Assembly: GCF_029433115.1 (NCBI RefSeq)
Contig: NZ_JARNTV010000012.1
Coordinates: forward strand, 25,649 to 89,648
Direction: 5' to 3'
DNA length: 64,000 nucleotides
Source: Sphingomonas sp. AOB5
Lineage (GTDB): Bacteria > Pseudomonadota > Alphaproteobacteria > Sphingomonadales > Sphingomonadaceae
Shown: piece after piece, positions 45,553-54,452 of the stretch
Numbering within the stretch: position 1 is the first letter of the stretch
Layout: each line of letters opens with the position of its first letter
Made by a program: the position numbers and the translations under genes
The notes under the pieces: model-generated
What the model saw: the letters and a program-made list of their open reading frames with translations, nothing else
What the model was told of the DNA's origin: nothing
Databases searched by the model: none

Positions 45553-46578
45553 ATGCGAACGCTGTTCTGCCTGGCCCTGTTCCTGCTCGCGGCCGCCGCT
45601 GCGCCGCAACCGCTTTCGGCCTCGGCGCCTGCCTGTACCAGTCGCACCGCAACCGCCACGACCATCGAGGCGATCCAGGCCGATTATCCCGCCTGGCGCG
45701 GCAAGTGCGTGCGGGTCACCGGGATTGCCGTCGGCGCGCAGCTCTATACCGACCGCAAGGCGCTGCTCGAACCGATGGACATGTTCGGCGAGAATCTGCG
45801 CCGTTCGCTGTTCCTTTACACCGGCAAGCCGGGCCTGCCGTGGCGCAACCCGGCGCGCGTCGAGGCAGTCGGCCGGGTCGGCAGCTGCCGCGACGAGCAC
45901 GACGCGATCGGCGCGATCCAGGCGCAGTCGCCCGATGATATCGTGATGGTCGGCGGCTACTGCCACACTTCGCTTCAGACCTATATCCGCATGCCCGAAC
46001 TGCGCATCCTTTCCACGGCGCCGATCCTGCGGCTGACCGAAGCTGAGGTGCCGCCGGGCGAGCGCCAGCTTGTCGAAGCCGAACCGGACCTTGCCGGCTA
46101 TGCTGAGCAGGTCGTCGCTGCGCGCAAGGTGATCGACGCGTTGGCAACGGGTGACCGCGAGGCGTTCCAGTTCCTCGACTGGCCGGAAACGGGCGAGGAA
46201 GGCGGCGTGCCGAAGCGCGAGGCCCGCGCCGAATCCGGTCCGCGCTTCGAGCGGCTGTCGGCGTCGCGCGCACTCTACGCCCGGCTGCGCGATGCCGGGC
46301 AGGATCGGATGCGCGTCTTCATCGAGCGCAGCTGGCTGGACAGCGTGCGCGAGCATCCCGGCGAACGCGCGCCGCTGCTCAGTTGCTGGTGCAAGACCGA
46401 GTCGTGCGAGGGCCGCTGGCCGGTGGCGCGGATGGATGCCGACAATGTGACCGAACGGTCCTATCTGTGCGTTGCGACCAACGACTATGTCGTCTTTCGC
46501 GGCCCGCTCCGCATTCAGGCGCGGATCGAGACTGTCCCCGGCGGCTTTGCCGAGCCGGTCTGGCGCCGCTCCCGCTGA
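45553..46578 (+). CDS. Exported hypothetical protein, Cys-rich ends
   Basis: A 341-residue protein with a signal peptide (MRTLFCLALFLLAAAAAPQ) and no recognised family. Its N-terminal half has an OB-like pattern (YPAWRGKCVRVTGIAVGAQLYTD, ARVEAVGRVGSC). Cysteines cluster near the C-terminus (LLSCWCKTESCEGRW, YLCVATNDY), suggesting disulfides in the periplasm. It is divergent from the DUF482 gene and convergent with mscS. Confidence 0.72.
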   Translation: MRTLFCLALFLLAAAAAPQPLSASAPACTSRTATATTIEAIQADYPAWRGKCVRVTGIAVGAQLYTDRKALLEPMDMFGENLRRSLFLYTGKPGLPWRNPARVEAVGRVGSCRDEHDAIGAIQAQSPDDIVMVGGYCHTSLQTYIRMPELRILSTAPILRLTEAEVPPGERQLVEAEPDLAGYAEQVVAARKVIDALATGDREAFQFLDWPETGEEGGVPKREARAESGPRFERLSASRALYARLRDAGQDRMRVFIERSWLDSVREHPGERAPLLSCWCKTESCEGRWPVARMDADNVTERSYLCVATNDYVVFRGPLRIQARIETVPGGFAEPVWRRSR

Positions 46579-46592
46579 ATATCCCTTTCGCA

Positions 46593-47873
46593 CTATCGGC
46601 GCTTGCCGCCTTCCGGCGCCTTCATCGTCACCACTCTCTGCGGGAACGGGATCTCGATCCCCTCCACCTTGAACAACAGCCATAGCCGGTTGAGCACGTC
46701 GCTCTTCACATTGCCGACGCCGCTTTCGGGATCGCTGATCCAGGCCAGGATCTCGTGCTCCACGCCATTGTCGCCGAACGCGGTCAGCCACACATTGGGC
46801 TTGGGATTGTCGAGCACGCGCGGGCTTTCCACGGCCGCGCGCATCATCAGTTCCTGCGCCAGCTTCAGATCGCAATCATAGGCCACGCGGACGGGAATGC
46901 GGACGCGGACGTTGCGGTCGGTATAGGACCAGTTCTCCACCTCCTGCGTCATCAGATTCTCGTTCGGAATCAGATGCTCCTTGCCGTCGCGGGTGATCAC
47001 GCTGACCGCGCGCACGCCGATCCGGTTCACCCAGCCGAAGCTGTCGCCCACCACGATCACGTCGCCGGGCTTGATCGATCGGTCCATCAGCAGAATGATC
47101 CCCGCGATCAGATTGCCGATGGTCTTTTGCAGGCCGAAGCCGATGGCGAGGCCGAAGGCGCCGCTGAACAAGGCGAAGGCAGTCAGGTCGATCCCCAGCA
47201 CGTCGATCCCGACGAAGAAGGCCAGGATCACCACCGCGATCGCCGCCAGCTTCTGGGCCAGCAGCCGCTGGGTCGGGTCGAAGCCCTTCGAATGCAGGAT
47301 GGCATGGCCGACCAGCCGGTTGATCAGCCGCACGGCCGCGAACAGCAGCACGATGGTGATCAGCACGGTCAGCACGGTCAGCAGGCTGAACCGGGTCGAT
47401 CCGACCTCCAGCCCCACCCGGTCCAGCGTGGTGCGGATCGCCGCCAGCCCGCCCAGCGCGCGGCTGATGATCGCGGTGAAGGCGATCCCTGCCATCGTCC
47501 AGGCCGACCATCGCGGCAGATGCAGCCCGCGCAGCACCGCGACCGCCAGCATCGCCACCGCCGATCCCAGCGCGAAGCCGAAGCCCAGCTTCGCCAGCGG
47601 ATGCCATGGCCATGCGACCGCCATGATCGCGAGCAGGATCGCCGCGGTGCCGTGGCGGCAGATCGCGTGCAGCCGCGTGCCGACGCCGTCCTCCTGCACG
47701 CCGATCCGCTCGGTCCACAGCCGGGTCAGCCAATCGCCCAGCGTGCGCCCGGCCCACCAGCCCGCCGCCAGCGCGATCAGGGCAAGCGCGAGCGCGATCC
47801 CCGCTTCGGCCAGGTCCGCGTTGGAGGGGATCGCGATCCCCTGCGCCGCGAGCCACTGGCCGATGCCGTTCAT
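46593..47873 (-). CDS. MscS-type mechanosensitive channel
   Basis: A 426-residue MscS family channel. Membrane helices occupy the first ~240 residues. The pore helix and following beta-domain show FSGAFGLAIGFGLQKTIGNLIAGI, then RSIKPGDVIVVGDSFGWV and VITRDGKEHLIPNENLM. It opens under membrane tension to release solutes. The extended N-terminal helices are typical of larger MscS homologues. Its ATG overlaps the metC stop (ATGA). Confidence 0.9.
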   Translation of the reverse strand: MNGIGQWLAAQGIAIPSNADLAEAGIALALALIALAAGWWAGRTLGDWLTRLWTERIGVQEDGVGTRLHAICRHGTAAILLAIMAVAWPWHPLAKLGFGFALGSAVAMLAVAVLRGLHLPRWSAWTMAGIAFTAIISRALGGLAAIRTTLDRVGLEVGSTRFSLLTVLTVLITIVLLFAAVRLINRLVGHAILHSKGFDPTQRLLAQKLAAIAVVILAFFVGIDVLGIDLTAFALFSGAFGLAIGFGLQKTIGNLIAGIILLMDRSIKPGDVIVVGDSFGWVNRIGVRAVSVITRDGKEHLIPNENLMTQEVENWSYTDRNVRVRIPVRVAYDCDLKLAQELMMRAAVESPRVLDNPKPNVWLTAFGDNGVEHEILAWISDPESGVGNVKSDVLNRLWLLFKVEGIEIPFPQRVVTMKAPEGGKRR

Positions 47874-49051
47874 TGCGCGGCCCGGAACCGGGCGAGCCCG
47901 GCGTCGATATCGGCGATCAGGTCGTCGGCATCCTCCAGCCCGATCTGCAGGCGGACGGCCGGGCCCTCGGCGGTCCATTTGGTCGCGGTGCGATAGCGTT
48001 CGGGATCGACCGGGATCGCCAGGCTCTCGAACCCGCCCCAGCTATAGCCGATGCCGAAATGCTCGAGGCCGTCGATAAAGGCGGCGCGCGCGGCTTCGTC
48101 GCCGCCCTTGAAGACGAACGAGAACAGGCCCGCCGATCCCTTGAAGTCGCGGACGAAATGCTCGTGGCCGGGGCATTCGGGCAGGGCCGGGTGCAGCACC
48201 CGCTCGACTTCGGGCCGGGTCCGCAGCCACTGCGCGATCTTCAGCGCCGCTTCGCCATGATGCTTCATGCGCACGGCCATGGTGCGCAGGCCACGCGAGC
48301 CGAGCCAGGCATCGTCGGGGCTGGCGGTCTGGCCGAGCTGATAGGTCGCGTCGCGCAGCTTCGCGTAGCGGCCCTGCGCGGCGGTCACCGAGCCCAGCAT
48401 GATGTCCGAATGGCCGCCGATATATTTGGTCGCGGCGAGGATCGAATAATCGATCCCCATCGCGATCGCCGGGAGCAGCAGCGGCGTCGCCCAGGTATTG
48501 TCGAGCAGGGTGACGATCCCGCGCGTCTTGGCTACCTCGATGATCGCGGGCAGGTTCTGCACCTCGAAGGTGAGGCTGCCCGGGCTTTCCATGAAGATCG
48601 CCTTGGTCTTGTCGGTGCACAGCTCCGCAATGCCCGCGCCGATCAGCGGGTCGTAATAGGTGGTCGCGATGCCCATCCGCCGCAGCATGCCGCCCGCGAA
48701 GTTGCGGGTCGGGTCATAGGCGCTGTCGGGCACCAGCAGGTGATCGCCCGGCGACAGCACCGCCAGCAGCGCCGAGGAGACCGCAGCCACGCCCGAGGGA
48801 TAGAGCAGGGTCGCTTCCGCACCCGGCTCCAGCTCGGTCAGCGCATCGGCCAGCGACCATTGCGTCGGCGTGCCGCGGCGGCCGTAGAACAGGCGGTGAT
48901 GCGTATCCTTGCCCCCGGATTCGCGCAGGTCCGCGACCGAATCATAGAGGATGGTCGAGGCGCGCCACACCGGCGGATTGACGATCCCTTGGGTCCATTC
49001 GTCGCGCCGCCCGGCCGTGACGATGCGGGTGGCGTCCTTCTTGTCGCTCAT
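47870..49051 (-). CDS. metC: Cystathionine beta-lyase
   Basis: A 393-residue PLP enzyme of the Cys/Met metabolism family. The PLP lysine lies in AATKYIGGHSDIMLG, with YPSGVAAVSSALLAV and LDNTWATPLL as further signatures. The assignment to beta-lyase rests on NPPVWRASTILYDS and LRTMAVRMKHH. It cleaves cystathionine to homocysteine, pyruvate and ammonia. Both ends overlap neighbours by ATGA (sseA upstream, mscS downstream). I chose the ATG at 49051. Confidence 0.9.
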   Translation of the reverse strand: MSDKKDATRIVTAGRRDEWTQGIVNPPVWRASTILYDSVADLRESGGKDTHHRLFYGRRGTPTQWSLADALTELEPGAEATLLYPSGVAAVSSALLAVLSPGDHLLVPDSAYDPTRNFAGGMLRRMGIATTYYDPLIGAGIAELCTDKTKAIFMESPGSLTFEVQNLPAIIEVAKTRGIVTLLDNTWATPLLLPAIAMGIDYSILAATKYIGGHSDIMLGSVTAAQGRYAKLRDATYQLGQTASPDDAWLGSRGLRTMAVRMKHHGEAALKIAQWLRTRPEVERVLHPALPECPGHEHFVRDFKGSAGLFSFVFKGGDEAARAAFIDGLEHFGIGYSWGGFESLAIPVDPERYRTATKWTAEGPAVRLQIGLEDADDLIADIDAGLARFRAAQ

Positions 49052-49869
49052 GCACTTGCTTTCGGAGTATCGGGATCGCCGCCCCATTCGGCCCAGCTCC
49101 CGTCATAGAGGCTGGCCTTGTGTCCCAGCAGATGCGCGGCGAACACCACGACGGCGGCGGTGATGCCGGATCCGCAGGTGGCGGTGATCGGGCGCTCGAC
49201 CTCGATGCCTTCGCCCTCGAACACGGCGCGAAGTGCGGAGTCCCGCTTCCAGGTGCCGTCGTCGTGGAAGAAGTCGCGATAGGGCAGGTTGCGCGAGCCG
49301 GGGATATGGCCGGGGACGACGCCGGGGCGCGGTTCGGGCTCGAGGCCGGCGAAGCGGGCGGGCGAGCGGGCATCGACGATCTGGTCGCTCGTCGCCTTCA
49401 TGTCGGCCAGCGAGCGGACGCCTTGCGCCGCGTGGCGCGGGGTGAAGTGGCGCAGCTTGGTATCCGCCACCCCGCGTTCGAGCGGGCGGCCTTCCGTCTT
49501 CCATTTGGCCAAGCCCCCGTCGAGGATCGCGACATCGGGTGTGCCGAAGGCGGTCAGCATGAACCAGGCGCGCGCGGCGGTGTGCAGCGGGCTGTCGTCA
49601 TAGATGACGAGGCGGCACCCGTCGCCCAGGCCCAGCGCCGCCATGCGGCTGGCCAGCTGTTCGGGCGGCGGCATGGTGGAGGGCAGGCTGCTGCGTTTGT
49701 CCGCGAATGCGTCCAGATCCATGAACACCGCGCCGGGGATATGGCCCGCGGCAAACTCGGCTTTCGCGTCGCGGCCATGCTCGGGCAGGAACCAGCTCGC
49801 GTCCGCGATCCTCAGGTCGGCGGCCCCGATTTGTGAGGCCAGCCATTCGGTGCTTACCAGCGCGTCCAT
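49048..49869 (-). CDS. sseA: 3-mercaptopyruvate sulfurtransferase
   Basis: A 273-residue protein with two rhodanese domains. The N-terminal one is inactive (DDSPLHTAARAWFML). The C-terminal one carries the active cysteine in TATCGSGITAAV, where the CGSGxTA loop is characteristic of mercaptopyruvate enzymes. It transfers sulfur from 3-mercaptopyruvate, linking cysteine catabolism with the neighbouring metC. The ATG at 49869 was chosen because homology starts at MDALVSTEWLA. Confidence 0.9.
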   Translation of the reverse strand: MDALVSTEWLASQIGAADLRIADASWFLPEHGRDAKAEFAAGHIPGAVFMDLDAFADKRSSLPSTMPPPEQLASRMAALGLGDGCRLVIYDDSPLHTAARAWFMLTAFGTPDVAILDGGLAKWKTEGRPLERGVADTKLRHFTPRHAAQGVRSLADMKATSDQIVDARSPARFAGLEPEPRPGVVPGHIPGSRNLPYRDFFHDDGTWKRDSALRAVFEGEGIEVERPITATCGSGITAAVVVFAAHLLGHKASLYDGSWAEWGGDPDTPKASA

Positions 49870-49913
49870 CCCTTGAGTCCTAGAAGGATGCAAAGCGCGC
49901 ATCAAACGCTTAC

Positions 49914-50369
49914 ATGGCGGCGATGGACGCAAAGCATCTCGGCAAGCAATCCGAGCTTCCCGCCTCTCCCGAAGCGGCGGTGCTCGACTATGTTCCCAAT
50001 CCGCGTAGCGGTACGCGCTATCTGGTGCGCTTTGCTGCGCCGGAATTCACCTCGCTCTGCCCGATCACCGGCCAGCCCGATTTCGCGCATCTGGTGATCG
50101 ACTATGTGCCGCGCGAGACCATCGTCGAATCCAAGTCGCTCAAGCTGTTCCTCGGATCGTTCCGCAATCACGGCGCCTTCCACGAGGATTGCACCGTGGG
50201 CATCGGCCAGCGGCTGTTCGACGAGATGAAGCCCGAATGGCTGCGCATCGGCGGATACTGGTATCCGCGCGGCGGCATCCCGATCGACGTATTCTGGCAA
50301 TCAGGCGAGCCGCCGGCGGGCGTCTGGGTCCCCGCGCAGGACGTTCCGGGCTATCGGGGACGCGGCTGA
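49914..50369 (+). CDS. queF: 7-cyano-7-deazaguanine (preQ0) reductase
   Basis: QueF reduces preQ0 to preQ1 with NADPH for queuosine synthesis in tRNA. The 151-residue length fits the short unimodular type. The active cysteine is in [12 protein letters not shown] (about Cys49), with [21 protein letters not shown] following. The remaining queuosine pathway genes are not in the window. An in-frame ATG (MDAKHLG) lies three codons in and could be the start. Confidence 0.95.
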   Translation: MAAMDAKHLGKQSELPASPEAAVLDYVPNPRSGTRYLVRFAAPEFTSLCPITGQPDFAHLVIDYVPRETIVESKSLKLFLGSFRNHGAFHEDCTVGIGQRLFDEMKPEWLRIGGYWYPRGGIPIDVFWQSGEPPAGVWVPAQDVPGYRGRG

Positions 50370-50416
50370 GGGCGCGATTTGCATCGCTTCGGCGAATCTG
50401 TATGCTGCGTTGCACA

Positions 50417-50474
50417 AATATGGCAACCATATTGCCTGAGAGGAGTTGGGAGGTCGCAAGGGGCTGAAAAGCCC
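50417..50474 (+). promoter_or_regulatory. Leader with two small hairpins before the GT gene
   Basis: AATATGG-CAA-CCATATT forms a 7-bp inverted repeat at 50417-50433. A second stem, GGGCT-GAAA-AGCCC, lies at 50461-50474 and is followed by AATTAATG. Either could bind a regulator or shape the mRNA leader; neither has a terminator U-tract. Confidence 0.35.
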
Positions 50475-50503
50475 AATTAATGTGCGCTCGCGAAAGGAAT
50501 GGG

Positions 50504-52774
50504 ATGACGACTCGGCCCAACGCTCCGCTAGTCCGGCACTTGGCCCTGATCGGCAACTTCCTTCCGCGCAAATGCGGCATCGCGACCTATACCACCGACA
50601 CCTATAACGCGCTCAAGGCCCGCTTCCCCGAAATGCAGGTCGACGTCTATGCGATGGACGACCATCCGGGCCGCTATGCCTATCCGCCCGAAGTGACGGG
50701 CGCGATCCCGCAGAACGACCGTACTGCCTATCTCGACACTGCGCGCGCGATCGAGGCGAGCGGGGCGCAGGCGCTGTGGGTTCAGCATGAATATGGCATC
50801 TATGGCGGCCCCGCGGGCGACCTGCTGATCGCGATGCTCGACCGGCTGTCGCTGCCGGTGATCGCGACGCTCCACACCGTGCTGGAACGGCCGAGCGCCG
50901 ACGAGCGCCGGGTGATGGAAGCGCTGCTGCGCCGCGCGTCGAAGGTGATCGTGATGGCCGAGAAGGGCCGCGATATCCTGAAGCGCGTCCATGGCGTCGA
51001 CGATCGCAAGATCGAGACGGTGCCGCACGGTGTGCCCGATCGCATGCTGGCCGACCCGGCCTCGTTCAAGCCCGCCTTCGGCTGGGCGGGACGCGACGTG
51101 ATCCTGACCTTCGGCCTGCTTGCGCCCAACAAGGGCATCGAATCGATGATCGAGGCGATGCCGGCGATTGTCGCGAAGCATCCCAGGGCGTTGTACGTCG
51201 TACTGGGGGCGACCCATCCCAATCTGGTGGCGCATGAGGGCGAGGTCTATCGCGAGCGGCTGACTGCGCTGGCGGCAGAGCGGGGCGTAGCGGCGCATGT
51301 CCAGTTCATCGACGCGTTCGTCGAGCATGACGCGCTGATCGACTATCTGCAGGCGGCGGATATCTATGCCACGCCCTATACCAATCCCGCGCAGATCACC
51401 TCGGGCACGCTCTCCTACGCGGTGGGCGTGGGCAAGGCGGTGGTCTCCACCCCTTACGTCCATGCGACCGAGATCCTGGCGGACGATCATGGCGTGCTGG
51501 TCGGGTTCGAGGACAGCGCCGGGTTCGCCCGCGAGATCGACCGTCTGTTGAGCGACGGCAATGCACGCGCCGAATTGTCGGCGCGCGCCTATGCGAGAGG
51601 CCGGACCATGTTGTGGCCGCGCCTCGCTGAACAGGTAGTAACGGCCATCGAAAGCATCGTGGAAAAAAAGTCCCATCGGATCGTCAAGCCGAGGGCTGAG
51701 CTCTCGGTGCTGGCGCCCGATATCGCCGCGGTCGAGCGGATGAGCGACGCGACCGGCATGCTTCAGCATTCGATCTATTCGATTCCCGACCGCCGCCACG
51801 GCTATTGCATCGACGACAATGCCCGCGCGCTGATCCTGATGTGCCAGCTGGCCGATCTGGACGAGAGCCTGCGCGACAAATGGACGACGGTCTACTCCAG
51901 CTTCGTCCAGCATGCGTGGAACCCCGATGCGCGGCGCTTCCGCAACTTCATGAATTTCGACCGGACCTGGTGCGAGGATGCCGGGTCGGAGGATTCGAAC
52001 GGCCGGGCGATCTGGGCGCTGGGCGTCACTGCGCGCGACGCCAAGGCGCAGAAGCATCGCGACTGGGCCTCGGCGATGTTCGACAATACCGCCTCGATCG
52101 CGCTGGAACTGGGCAGCCCGCGCGCACATGCCTTTGCCATGTTGGGTGCGGCGGCGATGCTCGAGGCGCATCCGGGCCATGCCCTGTCCAGGCTGATCCT
52201 GACCCGCTTCGGCGAGGAGCTGATCGCGCTGCTCGACGCGGCGCGGCGGCCGGAATGGCAGTGGTTCGAGATCGTGCTGGCCTATGACAATGCCCGGCTG
52301 CCCGAGGCGCTGCTGCGCGCCGGGACCGCGCTGGGCCGTAGCGACTTCACCCGCGTCGGGCTGGAGACGCTCGACTGGATCGTCGGGCTGCAAACCTCGC
52401 CTGAGGGCCGGTTCCGCGCGGTCGGCACCGAGAGTTTCGGCCGCGCCTATCAGGAGCCGATGCAGTTCGACCAGCAGCCGCTAGAGGCTCAAGCGACGAT
52501 CGACGCGTGCGTGGCCGCGCTGGCCGCGACCGGCGAGGCGCGCTGGGCCGAGGAAGCGATGCGCGCCTATCGCTGGTATCTGGGCGGCAACGATCTCGAT
52601 CTGCCGCTGGCGACGGCGCAGGATGGCGGCTGTTTCGACGGGCTGATGCCCACCGGATTGAACCGGAATCAGGGCGCCGAGTCGATTTTGGCACTGCAAC
52701 TGGCCAGCTGCGCGATTTCGAGGCTTTCAAAGGGCCGGACGATCGTGGCAGGACCGGAACGCGTCGTCGCTTGA
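50504..52774 (+). CDS. Glycosyltransferase with C-terminal helical domain
   Basis: A 756-residue protein. Residues 1 to about 380 are a GT-B glycosyltransferase of the GT4 type: NFLPRKCGIATYT, WVQHEYGIYGG, VPHGVPDRM, LTFGLLAPNKGIE and TNPAQITSGTLSYAV, which stands in the GPGxxPxxxE-like region. Residues ~400-756 are a separate all-helical domain (GYCIDDNARALIL, WFEIVLAYDNARLPEALL, AYQEPMQFDQQPLEA) resembling (alpha/alpha) barrel glycosidases. The ATG at 50504 follows AAAGGAATGGG. The GH130 gene follows 46 nt later. Confidence 0.88.
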   Translation: MTTRPNAPLVRHLALIGNFLPRKCGIATYTTDTYNALKARFPEMQVDVYAMDDHPGRYAYPPEVTGAIPQNDRTAYLDTARAIEASGAQALWVQHEYGIYGGPAGDLLIAMLDRLSLPVIATLHTVLERPSADERRVMEALLRRASKVIVMAEKGRDILKRVHGVDDRKIETVPHGVPDRMLADPASFKPAFGWAGRDVILTFGLLAPNKGIESMIEAMPAIVAKHPRALYVVLGATHPNLVAHEGEVYRERLTALAAERGVAAHVQFIDAFVEHDALIDYLQAADIYATPYTNPAQITSGTLSYAVGVGKAVVSTPYVHATEILADDHGVLVGFEDSAGFAREIDRLLSDGNARAELSARAYARGRTMLWPRLAEQVVTAIESIVEKKSHRIVKPRAELSVLAPDIAAVERMSDATGMLQHSIYSIPDRRHGYCIDDNARALILMCQLADLDESLRDKWTTVYSSFVQHAWNPDARRFRNFMNFDRTWCEDAGSEDSNGRAIWALGVTARDAKAQKHRDWASAMFDNTASIALELGSPRAHAFAMLGAAAMLEAHPGHALSRLILTRFGEELIALLDAARRPEWQWFEIVLAYDNARLPEALLRAGTALGRSDFTRVGLETLDWIVGLQTSPEGRFRAVGTESFGRAYQEPMQFDQQPLEAQATIDACVAALAATGEARWAEEAMRAYRWYLGGNDLDLPLATAQDGGCFDGLMPTGLNRNQGAESILALQLASCAISRLSKGRTIVAGPERVVA

Positions 52775-52820
52775 CCTCGATCAGCTACGGCGCGGGGCGG
52801 CCATTTCCCGGGGGTAGTGA

Positions 52821-54104
52821 ATGCTGGAACTGTTCAACCACGCTCTGCGGCTGAAGGCTGATCCTTCGCGTGTCGTGGTTCGTCCGTTCCACATTGCCTG
52901 GCAGTCCGACGGCACCGGGCCGAGCCGCAGCGAGCGGCTGGTGCGCGAAGTGCTCGACATGTCGCCCGGCGAAGCGCGCCAGCAGCTCGAGATCGTGCTG
53001 AAGGATTTCGAGGCGCGGCACTGGCAGACGCGGCGCGTGTTCATGACCCGGTACGACGAGATCGAGACCATGCTCGGCCTCAACGGCAGCGAGATCGGCG
53101 ACGAGAAGCGCCAGCTGATCGGCGCCTATTTCTGCCACGAATACAGCTATGCCGCAGCGGCCCTGATGAACCCCAGCGCCGTGCCGCATTACGACCAGTC
53201 GGGCATGCCCAAGGGAAGCTTGCGCATCCTGATGAGCCTGCGTGCGGTGGGCGAAGGCCATATCTCGTCGGTGGCGTTCCGCGAGGGGATCATCACCGCC
53301 AAGAACGAGCTGACCTTGGCACCCGAGCCGCCCTTCGCGACCGCGGCGGATTCGCACGAGGACGAGGACCATATCCCCGAAGGGCCGGTGACGGTCTATC
53401 GCCATCGCGACTCCACGCTGTCGGGTACCGTCATCTTCCCGATCACCCGCGCGCAATCCAACGGATTGGAGGATCTGCGCATCTGCCACTTCTTCCATGA
53501 CGATGGCAGCGAGGAGTGGATCGGGACCTATACCGCGTACAACGGATCGCAGATCCAGTCCGAGCTGCTGATGACGAACGACTGGCGCGAGTTCCGCCTC
53601 GTCCCGATGACCGGCAGCGCGGCGCGCAACAAGGGCATGGCGCTGTTCCCGCGCAAGGTGGGCGGCAAGTACATGATGCTCGGCCGGCAGGACGGCGAGA
53701 ACATCTTCCTGCACAGCTCCGACACCATCACCCATTGGGAGGGCGGCGAGAAATTGCTGACCCCGGAATACCCATGGGAGCTGGTGCAGATGGGCAATTG
53801 CGGCCCGCCGATCGAGACGAGCGAGGGCTGGCTGGTGCTGACCCATGGCGTCGGCGCGATGCGCAAATATTCGATCGGTGCGGCTTTGCTCGATCTCGAC
53901 GACCCGTCGAAGGTGATCGGCCGGACCAAGGAGCCGATCCTGGCCGCGGCGGATCAGGACCGCGAAGGCTATGTCCCCAACGTGGTCTATACCTGCGGCG
54001 CGATCCGCCACGGCGAGAAGCTGTTCATCCCCTATGGGGTGGCGGACAGCTCGGTCGCGTTCGCGTTCGTGCCGATCAAGTCGCTGCTGGATCAGATGCG
54101 CTAG
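52821..54104 (+). CDS. GH130 family glycosidase/phosphorylase
   Basis: A 427-residue five-bladed propeller enzyme of the GH130 type, which acts on beta-mannosides by phosphorolysis or hydrolysis. Recognisable parts are NPSAVPHYDQ near 115-125, NGLEDLRI, NKGMALFPRKVGGKYMML, WELVQMGNCGPPIETSEGW, LTHGVGAMRKYSIGAALLD and YGVADSSVAFAFV. Pairing with the upstream glycosyltransferase suggests making and trimming a mannose-type glycan. The substrate is unproven. Confidence 0.88.
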   Translation: MLELFNHALRLKADPSRVVVRPFHIAWQSDGTGPSRSERLVREVLDMSPGEARQQLEIVLKDFEARHWQTRRVFMTRYDEIETMLGLNGSEIGDEKRQLIGAYFCHEYSYAAAALMNPSAVPHYDQSGMPKGSLRILMSLRAVGEGHISSVAFREGIITAKNELTLAPEPPFATAADSHEDEDHIPEGPVTVYRHRDSTLSGTVIFPITRAQSNGLEDLRICHFFHDDGSEEWIGTYTAYNGSQIQSELLMTNDWREFRLVPMTGSAARNKGMALFPRKVGGKYMMLGRQDGENIFLHSSDTITHWEGGEKLLTPEYPWELVQMGNCGPPIETSEGWLVLTHGVGAMRKYSIGAALLDLDDPSKVIGRTKEPILAAADQDREGYVPNVVYTCGAIRHGEKLFIPYGVADSSVAFAFVPIKSLLDQMR

Positions 54105-54452
54105 GATGGGCGATCGGGCTGCGGAACTTCACACTGGCTTCACACTGATCGCGGGGTTCGCGGCGGTGGTGGAGCCGTTGCGGCGCTCGGGGTTTGCGAT
54201 GTCAAAGAGCAGCCGCGGGTTTCCCGGCGTGCCGAGCCAAGCAGGCGAAATCCAACATTGCAAGGGTGGTGCCGCGAAGCTCGATCGGCATTTCGCCAAT
54301 CCTCCCCCGGAGGGGGAGGTGGCAGCCGCAGGCTGACGGAGGGGTATTATCCGCGGGCGATGTTGTCTGTGGAGACTACCCCTCCACCGCTTCGCGGTCC
54401 CCCTCCCCCTCCGGGGGAGGATTCTTCTAGCAACGCTGAAAGTTGGTTCGCG
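54105..54452. other. 348-bp gap between GH130 and OPT genes
   Basis: Convergent intergenic region. The first ~190 bp hold no supported gene, hairpin or terminator. The remainder is the palindromic element described at 54299-54423. Confidence 0.6.
54299..54423. repeat. Palindromic element with TCCTCCCCC ends
   Basis: The left half starts AATCCTCCCCCGGAGGGG and the right half ends CCTCCGGGGGAGGATT. Inner inverted parts are GACGGAGGGGTA and TACCCCTCC. It belongs to the same superfamily as 41346 and 60420, with different inner sequence. Confidence 0.78.

Noticed and set aside
50528..52393. A 621-codon minus-strand frame and similar ones (for example 5993-7312, 47873-49108, 1785-3017, 40038-42113)
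   Set aside because: They mirror well-recognised genes and their products are rich in Arg, His and Ala without motifs.
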